This document shows positions 27,656-36,298 of a DNA stretch of 64,000 nucleotides, in pieces. The notes under the pieces are model-generated. The model saw only the letters and a program-made list of their open reading frames with translations. It had not been told where the DNA came from and did no database searches. The DNA comes from Verrucomicrobiia bacterium (GTDB lineage Bacteria; Verrucomicrobiota; Verrucomicrobiia; Limisphaerales; UBA9464). The position numbers and the translations under genes are program-made. The DNA lies in the NCBI GenBank assembly GCA_019634635.1, contig JAHCBB010000011.1, positions 62,001 to 126,000 on the forward strand. The letters are read 5' to 3'. The number at the start of each line of letters is the position of its first letter. Positions within the stretch are counted from its first letter, which is position 1.

Positions 27656-27987
27656 TCAGCTCCCGTTGACCCAAACCACTTTCGTCACAAACGGCTTTCC
27701 GAAAAATGACGTACGATGATAGATCACCGCCTGGTGCCGTCCTTGAGTTCCTCCGCCGGAGCGAAGTACCAGTTGTGAATGAACTTCGTCTGGCTCGTCA
27801 GGGCGAGTTCCGTCGGAGCTTTGCCGTGCTTGGGGGCGAACTGAACCGTGCGACCTGCCACATCGAGACGGTCCACGATGCCACACGCCGGGCGCGAGCG
27901 GTCGGTGTGGGCGATCGCCGCAGTGGCCGAGAACAACACGAGGCACAGCAATGCCGGGCCAAAGCGAATTGTCTTCAAAGATTTCAT
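27656..27987 (-). pseudogene. Frameshifted paralogue of the small secreted protein at 8665-9009
   Basis: From the ATG at 27987 the frame encodes a signal peptide (FGPALLCLVLFSATAAIAH) and a domain with GIVDRLDVAGRTVQFAPKHG. It ends at TGA 27726-27724 after ELKDGTRR. Shifting frame by one base at about 27727-27735 restores homology (AVIYHRTSFFGKPFVTKVVW) to a stop at 27658-27656. The paralogue at 8665-9009 has the same ending (VRVYYRREYGQNVLREV) in frame. A single-base indel in a GGCGG run has therefore broken the gene, or it is a sequencing error. Confidence 0.7.
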
Positions 27988-28056
27988 ATTGCGTCCCTTC
28001 GCCTGACCCGCCGCGTGGTGAAAGGCGACCACGCGGCGAGCGTTGATATCGGTTGT

Positions 28057-28518
28057 TCAATGATCGCAGATGCAGGCGTATTCCGCCCGCTTGCACTCGC
28101 CGCAAGTGTACATGTCCAGCTTGAAGCGGAGGTTCACCGGCTTTGCGTCGGCGGTTTGCTTGAACTGCACGACGACGTTGTACCCTTCGCCCTCGGGCAG
28201 CTTGCTTTTGCTGACGAGCGAGTCACCCTTCTTCTCGAACTGGAGTGTCTCCTTCCCGCTCTTGGCGTCGGCGATGACGGTTACGGCCTGCGTGGTGGCG
28301 GCGACGGGCTTCATGTCGTCGTTGTAGAAGTTAATGGTCACGGTGCGGTCCTTCTCGACGACGAACTCGGCGTGCGGCTCGGTCTTGTCGAGCAGTCGTC
28401 CGCCCTTGGGGGTTGCCTTGTGTTCATCATGATCGTGCTTCTTTTGGGCATTGGCCGGGAGGGCGAGCGCGGCGCAGAACGCGACGGCGAGGGTGAGGAT
28501 GCGGAGCTTTGTTTTCAT
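28057..28518 (-). CDS. Periplasmic His-rich protein with C-terminal Cys cluster, unknown function
   Basis: The 153-residue protein has a clear signal peptide (LTLAVAFCAALALPANAQ), a His-rich N-terminus (KKHDHDEHKATPKGG) and a beta-sandwich-like middle part (HAEFVVEKDRTVTINFYNDD). It ends in a Cys cluster (MYTCGECKRAEYACICDH). His at one end and Cys at the other suggest a periplasmic metal carrier. It sits between ynfA/czcA upstream and the frameshifted paralogue downstream, on the same strand, and probably belongs to the czcCBA operon. Confidence 0.75.
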   Translation of the reverse strand: MKTKLRILTLAVAFCAALALPANAQKKHDHDEHKATPKGGRLLDKTEPHAEFVVEKDRTVTINFYNDDMKPVAATTQAVTVIADAKSGKETLQFEKKGDSLVSKSKLPEGEGYNVVVQFKQTADAKPVNLRFKLDMYTCGECKRAEYACICDH

Positions 28519-28545
28519 GTTTGTGACTGTCCTTTCGGATGGTGT

Positions 28546-28881
28546 TTATGTTTTAAGGTGAGGGAACAAAATGATGGTCGCGCCAGCTAGGCAGACGACC
28601 GCGCCAAGAATGTCCCAGCGACCGGGCGTCTGCCCATCCACTAACTTGAGCCACGCCAGCGAGGCCGCGATATAAATTCCACCATACGCCGCATAGGTGC
28701 GTCCAGCGGCGGTCGGGTGTAGCGTCAGCAGCCACGCGAAGAGCGCCAGGCTCGCTACGCCTGGCACGAGCCAGAGCGACGACTTTTTCTGCGCAAGCCA
28801 GAGGTGGAACGTGTAACAGCCGAAGATTTCGGCCAGGGCCGTTACTGCGAACAGTCCGATGGCGTTGAGATAGGAGTTCAT
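28546..28881 (-). CDS. ynfA: YnfA/UPF0060 family small membrane protein
   Basis: The 111-residue protein has four hydrophobic segments and the family signature: [14 protein letters not shown] near the start, [20 protein letters not shown] in the middle and [20 protein letters not shown] at the end. It matches the YnfA/UPF0060 family in length. YnfA is a small-multidrug-resistance-like inner-membrane protein; its role in metal resistance is not established. It starts 6 bases after czcA ends, so it is probably co-transcribed with the czcCBA-like operon. Confidence 0.93.
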   Translation of the reverse strand: MNSYLNAIGLFAVTALAEIFGCYTFHLWLAQKKSSLWLVPGVASLALFAWLLTLHPTAAGRTYAAYGGIYIAASLAWLKLVDGQTPGRWDILGAVVCLAGATIILFPHLKT

Positions 28882-28887
28882 TTGGGG

Positions 28888-31800
28888 TCATGAAGCGGTC
28901 GCGGCGTCAGGAGACGGTTCGGCTTCACTCGAAGGCAGTTCCGCTGGCGCGTCGTTCGCAGGTTTCTTCTTTCGCTCAATCCACTCGTAAAGCGTTGGGA
29001 GCAATACGAGCGTCAGGAAAGTGGAACTCAGGATGCCGCCGATGACGACGGTCGCGAGCGGGCGTTGCACTTCCGCCCCTGCACCGCCGGCAATCGCCAT
29101 CGGTACGAATCCCAACGAGGCGACAAGAGCTGTCATGAGCTTGGGGCGCAGCCGCAGCAAGGAACCATCCCAGACGGCAGTACGCACATCGGCTCCTCGT
29201 TCCCGCAGTTGATTGAAAAACGTGATGATCATCAGTCCATTGAGAACCGCGATCCCGCTCAACGCAATGAACCCGACTCCGGCTGAAATGCTGAACGGCA
29301 AGTCGCGGAGCCAAAGCGCAAAGACACCACCGGTGACGGCGAGAGGAACGGCGAGAAAGACAAGCAAAGACTGCCGGAGACTCTGCAACGCCATGAAAAT
29401 CAGAACGAAAATAAGCGCCAGCGCCGCTGGTACCACCACCATCAGTCGTCGCCTAGCCTCCTGAAGATTTTTGAACTGGCCTCCGAACTCGATGCTATAG
29501 CCGTCAGGAAGGTTGACCTGCTCGGTAATCTTACGCTGCGCCTCCAGCACGAAACTCTCCACGTCCCGACCGCGCAGATTGACCATGATCGCCGCCCGTC
29601 GCTGGCTGTACTCGCGGGAAATGGCAGCCACCTGCTCGACCACTTTGAAATCTGCGACCTGACCAAGGGTGAGCAATCCGCCGCCTTCAACGCGGACCGG
29701 CAGGCGCTTCAACTCCTCCATCCGTTCCCGCAACTCCTCGCTGAGCCGGACGACGATGTCGAAGCGACGGTTTCCTTCGATGAGCTTGCCCACCTCCTGC
29801 CCCGCGAGCGCCGTGGCCACCACCCGATTCAATTCTGCTGCATGGAGATTGTACCGGGACATGGCCTCCCGTTTGGGGATGATCTCCAGAAGAGGCGATT
29901 TCCCGAGCGCATCGAATTCCACATCGCCCGCTCCAGGGATGGTTTCCAGGATCTCCCGCACCTCGGATGCGATCTTCTCGATGACCGCAAAATCGTCTCC
30001 GAAGACCTTTACAGCGATGTCGGCCCGTGTGCCCTCGAGAATCTCATTGAACCTCATCTCAATGGGCTGGCTGAAAAGATGTCCTTCCCCTGGGACATGC
30101 ATTCCGAGTTCTTCGGTCATCAGGTTGGCCAATGCCTCCTTGCTGATGAGTTTTCCGTCCACCTTACGCCATTGATCCAATGGCTTGAACATGATGTAGG
30201 TGTCGGCGACGTTCACTCCCATTGGATCGCTGGCAATCTCAGCGGTACCCAGACGGCTGAAGGTATAGGCGACCTCGGGGAACTTTTCCAAAAGCAACTT
30301 TTCCCCACGCTTCTGCATCTCGATGCTCGCATCAATTCCGATGCTCGTGGTCCGGATCATGTGTGTAGCGAATGAACCTTCGTCCAATTGAGGCACGAAC
30401 TCCGCGCCCAGACGTCCGAAGACGAAGACAGCCAGCACGAAGAAACCAGCCGCAGCGCCCGTGACCAACCACCGACATTTCAGGGCGAACCGAAGAATTG
30501 GGGTGTACAGGTGTTTGGCCCAAGTGACCAGGAAGCTGTCGGACTCCCTGATGTTTCCCCCCAACAAAAAGGAGCACAGCGCGGGCATTAGTGTTAGGGC
30601 GAGGACCATGGAGCCCACCAAGGCAAAGATCACGGTGATGGCCATCGGCTTGAACATCTTCCCCTCAATTCCCGTGAGGGCGAGGATCGGAAAATAGACC
30701 ACGGTGATGATACACACGCCAAAAAACATCGGGCTGGCCACCTCCTTCGCCGAAGCAATCACCTCATTCGCCCGTTCCACAGCAGTAAGGCGTCGCTTGA
30801 GTTGGTGCTGCTTCTCCGCCAGGTGCCTGATAATGTTCTCCACCATGACCACGGATCCATCCACTATCAGCCCGAAGTCAATCGCGCCGAGGCTCATCAG
30901 ATTCCCAGAAACCCGGCTTTGAACCATTCCGGTTATGGCAAACAGGAGGGAGAGAGGAATCGCCAACGCCACAATCAGAGCCGCCCGCCAATTGCCAAGC
31001 ATGATCAGCAGGACCACCACGACCAGGATGGCTCCTTCAAAGAGGCTGGTCTCGACCGTCCGAATGGTGCGGTCCACCAGCACGGTCCGATCATAGACCG
31101 GGATGATGAGGATTCCGGCGGGCAGTTTGGACTGAATCTCCTTCAGCTTTTCGTCCACTCGCTTGGCCACCAGACGACTGTTTTCTCCGGCCAGCATGAG
31201 CGCGGCACCCAGCAGCGCTTCTTCGCCATTGTAGGTCGCGGTTCCTGTCCGGACGGCCTTGCCAATTCCGACTTCGGCGACATCGCCTACCCGGAGAGGG
31301 CTGGCCCGGGCGCCAAACTGGATCGGGAGATTTTTGATTTCATCCAAAGTTTGGACCCGGCCAGCCGCCCGAACGGTGACCGTCTCGCCTCCAAGCTGAA
31401 TGATGCTTCCGCCTGCGTTCTCGACATTTTCTCCAATGGCTTCCGCCACCTCGGCGAACGACAGGCCCGCACTCTTGAGTTTCTCGGGATCGGGCTGGAT
31501 GACGATCTGCTTTTCATATCCCCCACTAGCGTTGACGTCGGCCAAACCGGGTGTTGAGCGCAGCCGGGGCTTGATGAGGTAGTCATGGATGAGTTTCAAC
31601 TCCATCAACTGCGCTTCGCGAGTTGGTGGCCGATTGGTCGCAGTCGGATCGTACTCGACGACGTAGTAGTAGATCTCGCCCAAGCCCGTGCTGATGGGCG
31701 CCAGTTTCGGGGTCAGTCCAGCCGGCAGTTCATCAATGGTCGTCTGAAGCCGTTCACTGACCAACTGTCGGGATCGGAAGATGTCCGTGCCGTCCTCAAA

Positions 31801-32088
31801 GATCAGATTGATTTGCGAAAGCCCGAACTTCGACAGAGACCGAAGTTCGGTCAGGCCCGGAATACCGGCCATGGCATTCTCAATCGGAAAGGTGACGAGC
31901 CTCTCGATCTCCTCGGGCGCCAGCGACGACACCGAGGCATTGATCTGTACCTGGACATTGGTGATGTCAGGCACCGCATCAATCGGGAGGCGTAGCGCGG
32001 ACCAGACACCGATGCCGACAAGGATCAAGGTGGCGAGGAGCACAAAGACTCGCTGCCGGACAGAAAACTCAAGGAGACGGTTGAGCAT
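28888..32088 (-). CDS. czcA: CzcA-like heavy-metal efflux RND permease (third RND of the island)
   Basis: The 1066-residue pump starts LLEFSVRQRVFVLLATLILV and has TM4 motif DFGLIVDGSVVMVEN (D404, D410, E417), the divalent-cation signature of Czc/Cnr pumps. Its C-terminal tail (SSEAEPSPDAATAS) is longer than in the paralogue at 20707-23850; otherwise the two are collinear. It follows its adaptor by 2 bases and the channel gene before that, giving the classic order C-B-A. The probable substrates are Zn, Co, Cd or Ni; which one cannot be told from sequence. Confidence 0.96.
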   Translation of the reverse strand: MLNRLLEFSVRQRVFVLLATLILVGIGVWSALRLPIDAVPDITNVQVQINASVSSLAPEEIERLVTFPIENAMAGIPGLTELRSLSKFGLSQINLIFEDGTDIFRSRQLVSERLQTTIDELPAGLTPKLAPISTGLGEIYYYVVEYDPTATNRPPTREAQLMELKLIHDYLIKPRLRSTPGLADVNASGGYEKQIVIQPDPEKLKSAGLSFAEVAEAIGENVENAGGSIIQLGGETVTVRAAGRVQTLDEIKNLPIQFGARASPLRVGDVAEVGIGKAVRTGTATYNGEEALLGAALMLAGENSRLVAKRVDEKLKEIQSKLPAGILIIPVYDRTVLVDRTIRTVETSLFEGAILVVVVLLIMLGNWRAALIVALAIPLSLLFAITGMVQSRVSGNLMSLGAIDFGLIVDGSVVMVENIIRHLAEKQHQLKRRLTAVERANEVIASAKEVASPMFFGVCIITVVYFPILALTGIEGKMFKPMAITVIFALVGSMVLALTLMPALCSFLLGGNIRESDSFLVTWAKHLYTPILRFALKCRWLVTGAAAGFFVLAVFVFGRLGAEFVPQLDEGSFATHMIRTTSIGIDASIEMQKRGEKLLLEKFPEVAYTFSRLGTAEIASDPMGVNVADTYIMFKPLDQWRKVDGKLISKEALANLMTEELGMHVPGEGHLFSQPIEMRFNEILEGTRADIAVKVFGDDFAVIEKIASEVREILETIPGAGDVEFDALGKSPLLEIIPKREAMSRYNLHAAELNRVVATALAGQEVGKLIEGNRRFDIVVRLSEELRERMEELKRLPVRVEGGGLLTLGQVADFKVVEQVAAISREYSQRRAAIMVNLRGRDVESFVLEAQRKITEQVNLPDGYSIEFGGQFKNLQEARRRLMVVVPAALALIFVLIFMALQSLRQSLLVFLAVPLAVTGGVFALWLRDLPFSISAGVGFIALSGIAVLNGLMIITFFNQLRERGADVRTAVWDGSLLRLRPKLMTALVASLGFVPMAIAGGAGAEVQRPLATVVIGGILSSTFLTLVLLPTLYEWIERKKKPANDAPAELPSSEAEPSPDAATAS

Positions 32089-32090
32089 GA

Positions 32091-32897
32091 TCAGTGAGAG
32101 TGACCGCCGCCCTTGGTGGCGCGCAGTTCGATGAGCCAGAGTGCCTGCACTGGCTGAACGACGACCTGGTCGCCGGCCAGCAGTCCGTCAGTAATTTCGA
32201 CCCAGCCGCCCGATTCGATGCCCGTCTTTACCGCTGTGCGGAAATAGGCGTCCCCGTTTACGGCATAAACGTAGGTGCCCTCGGCGGTGCGAAGCAGAGC
32301 CGAGACGGGAACGCTTGGAACCGGTCCTTGTAGTGGTAGTTTGACGAGAGCGGAAACGAAGTCGCCCGGCTTCAGCGATGCGGCGGCATTCGAAATGCCA
32401 ATCACGATCTCCGCTTCTCCCAAAGTGAGGCTCTTCGGTACGCCAAGGACCGTTCCTGCAAAGGCCGCGTTGGTTCCTTGGCGCAGTTCGACGGACTGTC
32501 CCGCCTTCAGGACAGCCGCAGCATTCGTTGCAACGAATGCTGCCCCTTGAACAAGACAGGTATCGTGTTCCCGGGAGTTGAGATTATGCCGCTCCCCGAA
32601 TATCTGGATGGTCGTGCGCAGCTCGGCGGGCATCTCCCTCTCGGCGACGTCCACGACTTCAATGCCCAACAACTTCTTTGCCTCGTCTTTGACCAAAACT
32701 CCTTGGCCTTCTTTGAATGAGGCTCCGCTGGCGCCTTCACTTTCGCCGTGGCCATGACTGTGGCCGTGCGCATCGGGTTTCCCGGGCGCCGATTCGGTGT
32801 GGCCATGCCCGGATTCACCAGCAGTCGCCCCGTCGGGACCACGCCGGCAGCCAGTCAACATGAATATGACCAAGCAGAGATGGAGAAGTCCCTTCAT
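32091..32897 (-). CDS. Short His-rich lipoprotein adaptor (CzcB-like) without hairpin
   Basis: The 268-residue adaptor has a lipobox (LVIFMLTGC), a His-rich segment with repeated HGHS motifs (HGHTES, then DAHGHSHGHGESEG) and a C-terminal GGGHSH. As in the adaptor at 23855-24601, the hairpin and lipoyl parts are missing: KLLGIEVVDVAEREMPAEL is followed almost at once by the beta-barrel (LKAGQSVELRQGTNAAFAG) and the membrane-proximal domain. The His-rich region is typical of Zn-handling adaptors. It overlaps czcC by ATGA and is followed 2 bases later by czcA. Confidence 0.87.
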   Translation of the reverse strand: MKGLLHLCLVIFMLTGCRRGPDGATAGESGHGHTESAPGKPDAHGHSHGHGESEGASGASFKEGQGVLVKDEAKKLLGIEVVDVAEREMPAELRTTIQIFGERHNLNSREHDTCLVQGAAFVATNAAAVLKAGQSVELRQGTNAAFAGTVLGVPKSLTLGEAEIVIGISNAAASLKPGDFVSALVKLPLQGPVPSVPVSALLRTAEGTYVYAVNGDAYFRTAVKTGIESGGWVEITDGLLAGDQVVVQPVQALWLIELRATKGGGHSH

Positions 32898-34195
32898 GGA
32901 TTGGGAGCGGCGGTTTGGGCGGTGACCAAAGGTTCAGGCAATCCGGTGAGATACTCCAACTGTTGGGCCGCTTCGAGAGCTTCCCGCTTGGTGTCCAATA
33001 GCCCACGGACCGCCTCCAGGTACTGGCGTTGAAGCTCGACGTATGTCGCGGCAGGCACCGCCCCCAACCGATAGTGACGATCTGCCAGCTCGGCAGCCTC
33101 ACGAAAATGGGTCACGGCCTCGGGCCGCCAGCGGTCCATTTCTTGGAGTTTGGCGGAATAGGTCGCCGCCGCTTGGGCCACTTGTCGCTCGGTGTCTCTC
33201 TGAGCGACAGTGAGGAGCGTCTCCGCCTGCAGTTGCCTTGCCTTTGCCGATTGGATATTGGCCGAGTTTCGATTCCAGAGCGGGAGGGGAAACGAGATCC
33301 CGACTCCCACGGAGCGTTGGTCATCGGCGGCGTTTTGCTGCCAGATCGAGGGGCCGATGCTGATGCTGGGCCAGCGCTCGTTCTTGGCCAGATCCACCCG
33401 AAATCCTTGCTGCTCCAGTTCCACGGCACGCAGCCGCAGTTCAAAATTGTTGGTACGGGCTAGGGCGGTCAGGCGTGCGCGGTCACCCGCGGGTTTGAAT
33501 TCCAATTGAGCCGGCAGGATGGAGAACGGCGCGGTGTTGGTCAGTCCTCGCAGCGCATTGAGTTCCAGCAGACCCGACTCCAGGGCCAGCGCCAACTCGG
33601 AGGCTTGGCGTTGGGCGGACAGTTCTGTCGCTTCAATCACTCGCGTCTCCAACAGCGGTGTGATCCCAGCCGGATCGCGCTGAACCAGAACTTCCTTCAG
33701 GTCCCGCAACCGCCCGGCGACCTCGGCGGCAGCAATGGCCTTCTCCTGGGCGGCAAACAGCCCGTAGGATAGCGTTCGGACCCGGGCGGCGAGTGCTGCC
33801 CGAAATCTTGCGAGGCCCAGTTCGGCCAGGGCGATGTCTCGATTGGCAATCGCCTTCCTCAGGCCCATGCGTCCGGGCCAATCAAAGGCCTGCATGACCG
33901 AGACCGACCAGGCGACTCCCTCACCCGTCAGGTTGCCGTCGCGGTCCCGGGTACGCATCGGCCCAACCTCACTGGCAACCACCGGATTGGAGAGCAACCC
34001 GGCCGATTGTCGTTCGGCCTTCGCCGCGACCACCTGCGCTTCGTAGAAGCGGATTTCCGGATTCTGGACCACCGTGCTGTGGACCAGATCTTCGATGGTC
34101 AACGCTGTCGGAGGAGGCGCTGGCTGGTCAGCCTGGACGGCTGCACCAAAAATCGCGACGAGACAAAGCGGCAAGTAATTGTTTTTGAAAGACAT
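32894..34195 (-). CDS. czcC: Outer-membrane efflux channel (CzcC/TolC family)
   Basis: The 433-residue protein has a signal peptide (LPLCLVAIFGAAVQA) and two TolC-type repeats with helices such as NPEIRFYEAQVVAAKAERQS and AQAAATYSAKLQEMDRW. The residues SIGPSIWQQ and GVGISFPLPLWNRN mark the beta-strand segments. I take the ATG at 34195 as the start since it opens directly with the signal peptide. An in-frame start 25 codons upstream exists but lacks a sensible leader. It is the first gene of the czcCBA-like set and overlaps the adaptor gene. Confidence 0.92.
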   Translation of the reverse strand: MSFKNNYLPLCLVAIFGAAVQADQPAPPPTALTIEDLVHSTVVQNPEIRFYEAQVVAAKAERQSAGLLSNPVVASEVGPMRTRDRDGNLTGEGVAWSVSVMQAFDWPGRMGLRKAIANRDIALAELGLARFRAALAARVRTLSYGLFAAQEKAIAAAEVAGRLRDLKEVLVQRDPAGITPLLETRVIEATELSAQRQASELALALESGLLELNALRGLTNTAPFSILPAQLEFKPAGDRARLTALARTNNFELRLRAVELEQQGFRVDLAKNERWPSISIGPSIWQQNAADDQRSVGVGISFPLPLWNRNSANIQSAKARQLQAETLLTVAQRDTERQVAQAAATYSAKLQEMDRWRPEAVTHFREAAELADRHYRLGAVPAATYVELQRQYLEAVRGLLDTKREALEAAQQLEYLTGLPEPLVTAQTAAPNP

Positions 34196-34299
34196 AAATG
34201 AGCCTGAAACTGCGGTTATGGCGGGATCGCCGCCAGGAGAGGGAGGTCCGGGCAGGGAGGTGCCCGTCACAGATTCACCAGCTCCCGGACGGGAACCGG

Positions 34300-34689
34300 T
34301 CAGCTCACGAAGGAAGGCGCCCGCGGAGGAAGGGCGGCGCGCTCAATGAAACGCCATGACGGTGGTGCGTCTGGCAGCGGGAGTGCGTGGAGGGAGGAGT
34401 GTTTCGAAGAAGCAACCGGGACCTCTTGTTCCAGCCCGATCAACACCACAACTGCCAACAGCGGCTTGATGAGATCCAACTGAGGCGCAGGCGTCGTGTA
34501 ACCACCCGATTCAACTGCCGTACAAATCTCGCAATCGCCAGAGTGGGTGTCCGATGCATCGTGCCCTTCAGAGGCCCCGTTGCAGCATTCGGCGAAAACG
34601 AGGCCAACGGCTTCCAAGGAACAATGCATGGTACAAGGCAGCCAGAAGGCCAGCACGAGGATCCACAGACTGTTCCAACTCCGCTTCAA
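34300..34689 (-). CDS. Secreted Cys-rich protein of the 'RAPSF-tail' family
   Basis: From a probable TTG start at 34689 the product is 129 residues: a signal-like segment (SLWILVLAFWLPCTMHC), a cluster of Cys/His (FAECCNGASEGHDASDTH, DCEICTAVE), a second hydrophobic stretch (LLAVVVLIGL) and the ending RAALPPRAPSFVS. The frame stays open to 34863 but that upstream part is Arg-rich and unlikely to be coded. The 'start' is therefore inferred. It lies just upstream of czcC and matches the tail of the protein at 24697-25152. It is probably the first gene of the czcCBA operon; function unknown. Confidence 0.6.
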   Translation of the reverse strand: MKRSWNSLWILVLAFWLPCTMHCSLEAVGLVFAECCNGASEGHDASDTHSGDCEICTAVESGGYTTPAPQLDLIKPLLAVVVLIGLEQEVPVASSKHSSLHALPLPDAPPSWRFIERAALPPRAPSFVS

Positions 34690-34775
34690 CGCTCCAAGAA
34701 TTAGGGAATTCCGAATCCGAATGCAACCGAGACTTTCGTGATCATGGACATCGGTGGTTTGAGCACCGACTCCCG

Positions 34776-35084
34776 ATGTTGGTGGGCGGCGGCTTGCTCG
34801 GACTGATCCATGCCGCCACCCCGTCTCACGCCATCGAATCCTGGCTTCGCGACCGCCTCCCATTCGCCCCCGCAGATCCGCTGGTGTGCATTGAGCCCAG
34901 CATCGCCCTCCTCTGCCTGGGTGGTGCGCTGCTTCTGGGCAGCGTGGCCGGGTGTTTTGCCCGCTTAGCGGGCAGCACGTCTGCTACCGCGGGTGGCGAT
35001 GCGCACGCCGGTCGGCGCCTGCCCCCCCATGCCGCCTGTATCCTCCTTCCGCTCCCTGGCCGCCGTGGTGGCCATTTGGTTTGA
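34776..35084 (+). pseudogene. Possible C-terminal fragment of an FtsX-type ABC permease
   Basis: A plus-strand frame starting at 34776 encodes MLVGGGLLGLIHAATPSHAI and, further on, SIALLCLGGALLLGSVAGCF. These look like the last two membrane helices of a MacB/FtsX-type ABC permease, followed by non-homologous sequence. It lies directly upstream of a broken ABC ATPase gene on the same strand, as expected for such a transporter. The match is only by feel of the sequence, hence low confidence. Confidence 0.3.
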
Positions 35085-35721
35085 AAAAGTGCCCGCGCGG
35101 CTGCGAGACAGTGGAGGCTCTCAAGGACGCATCCTTTGAGATTCGGTCCGGTAAATTCATCGCGATCACCAGGCCATCCGGCTCCGGCAAGACCACGCTG
35201 CTGAATCTGCTCGGTTGCATGGACGCACACACCGCCGGCACGCTGCATCTGGGCGGACAGGAGGCCTCCGGATTGACGGAGGCCGCAGTGGACCCGTCTG
35301 CGTCGCGACCGGCTGGGATTCTGTTTTTCAGCACTTCGGTCTCGTGCCGACGCTGTCCGTGGCCGAGAACATCGCGCTGCCGGCCTGCTTTGCCCGGAGA
35401 CCCGATGCACGGCGCGTGGAGGAACTGCTGGATACCGTCGGCCTGCTAGCGCGGCGCAACCACCGTCCGCACGAACTCTCCGGCGGCGAGATGCAGCGGG
35501 TGGCCATCGCCCGGGCATTGATGAACCGTCGGCTTCTGCTCCTGGCTGACGAGCCCACGGGCAATCTCGATTCCGATACCGGGAACTCCATCCGGCGGCT
35601 TTTCCAGGAACTCCATGCCGGCGGACTTACGCTGGTGGTGATAACCCACAATCCGGCCCTGGCGGCGGCCACCGAGCGCCGAATGGCCCTGAGGGACGGG
35701 CAAATTCAGCCGCAATGTTGA
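35081..35721 (+). pseudogene. Decayed ABC-transporter ATPase (LolD/MacB type)
   Basis: The first part (from 35081) reads ETVEALKDASFEIRSGKF, with a Walker A ITRPSGSGKTTLLNLLG in which the usual Gly after Thr is Arg. After GLTEA the homology moves to other frames: RLRRDRLGF in one and FQHFGLVPTLSVAENIALP in the next, so at least two indels lie between about 35280 and 35330. The remainder is in frame to 35721 with the signature LSGGEMQRVAIARAL, Walker B LLLADEPTGNLD and the switch His in VVITHNPAL. The protein would have energised a lipoprotein- or peptide-type exporter. Confidence 0.8.
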
Positions 35722-36137
35722 TTCGTGGCTTTCGGCCCAATCGTTGCCGAATCCTCCGACACCGGTGCCAGCAAAAGTGCCAGCAAGGCGTTCTTGGGTG
35801 GGTAGTGAAATGCTAGTGACAGGCTTGCCGGATATTGTCGGGCAACTTGACGGACACGGCAGAATCAGGCCATTTTCCAATAGTTCTGTGACCTGCCAGC
35901 CCAAGGGGCTGAGGTTCAATGGGAAGTGATGGGCAGTCCGAACGGCAAACCGCCGTCCGATTCCGACCCTCGCCTCCAGGTTTCTGCGTGGTTTCGGCCC
36001 GATTCACCGACGCTACTGCCGGATTCCACTGGGATCACCAGTGGATGGCACAGTTCATGTACGGGAACCGGGCGGCGAATCCCGGAAGCACTCGGCGGAA
36101 ACCAGGAGGCGCCAATCCGTTTCGGTAAGCATCATCC
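35722..36137. other. Non-coding region containing the left part of direct repeat R1
   Basis: No gene is evident on either strand. From about 35959 the sequence matches, with roughly 80 % identity by eye, the region from 37533. See the repeat entries. It lies between the decayed ATPase gene and the 3' end of the Fic gene. Confidence 0.5.
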
Positions 36138-36298
36138 TCAGATCTCGCCCGCCGGCGTTGACATCGGCTTCAAACGGGCGGGTTCCTCCAGAATGTCCAG
36201 GATGGCCCGCGCACAGAACACCCGGTCCCGGCGGGCATTTCCCACGGGGGACAGGACCTTGATCTGTTCCAGTTGTCCGATGGCCCGTGCTGCCGTAT
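35959..36298. repeat. Direct repeat R1 (includes the 3' end of the Fic gene)
   Basis: These ~340 bases recur at 37533-37871 in the same orientation with mostly single-base differences and few gaps. R1 holds the last ~53 codons of the intact Fic gene and the ~180 bases beyond its stop. The pair flanks most of the Fic gene, so homologous recombination between them could delete it. Confidence 0.8.
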
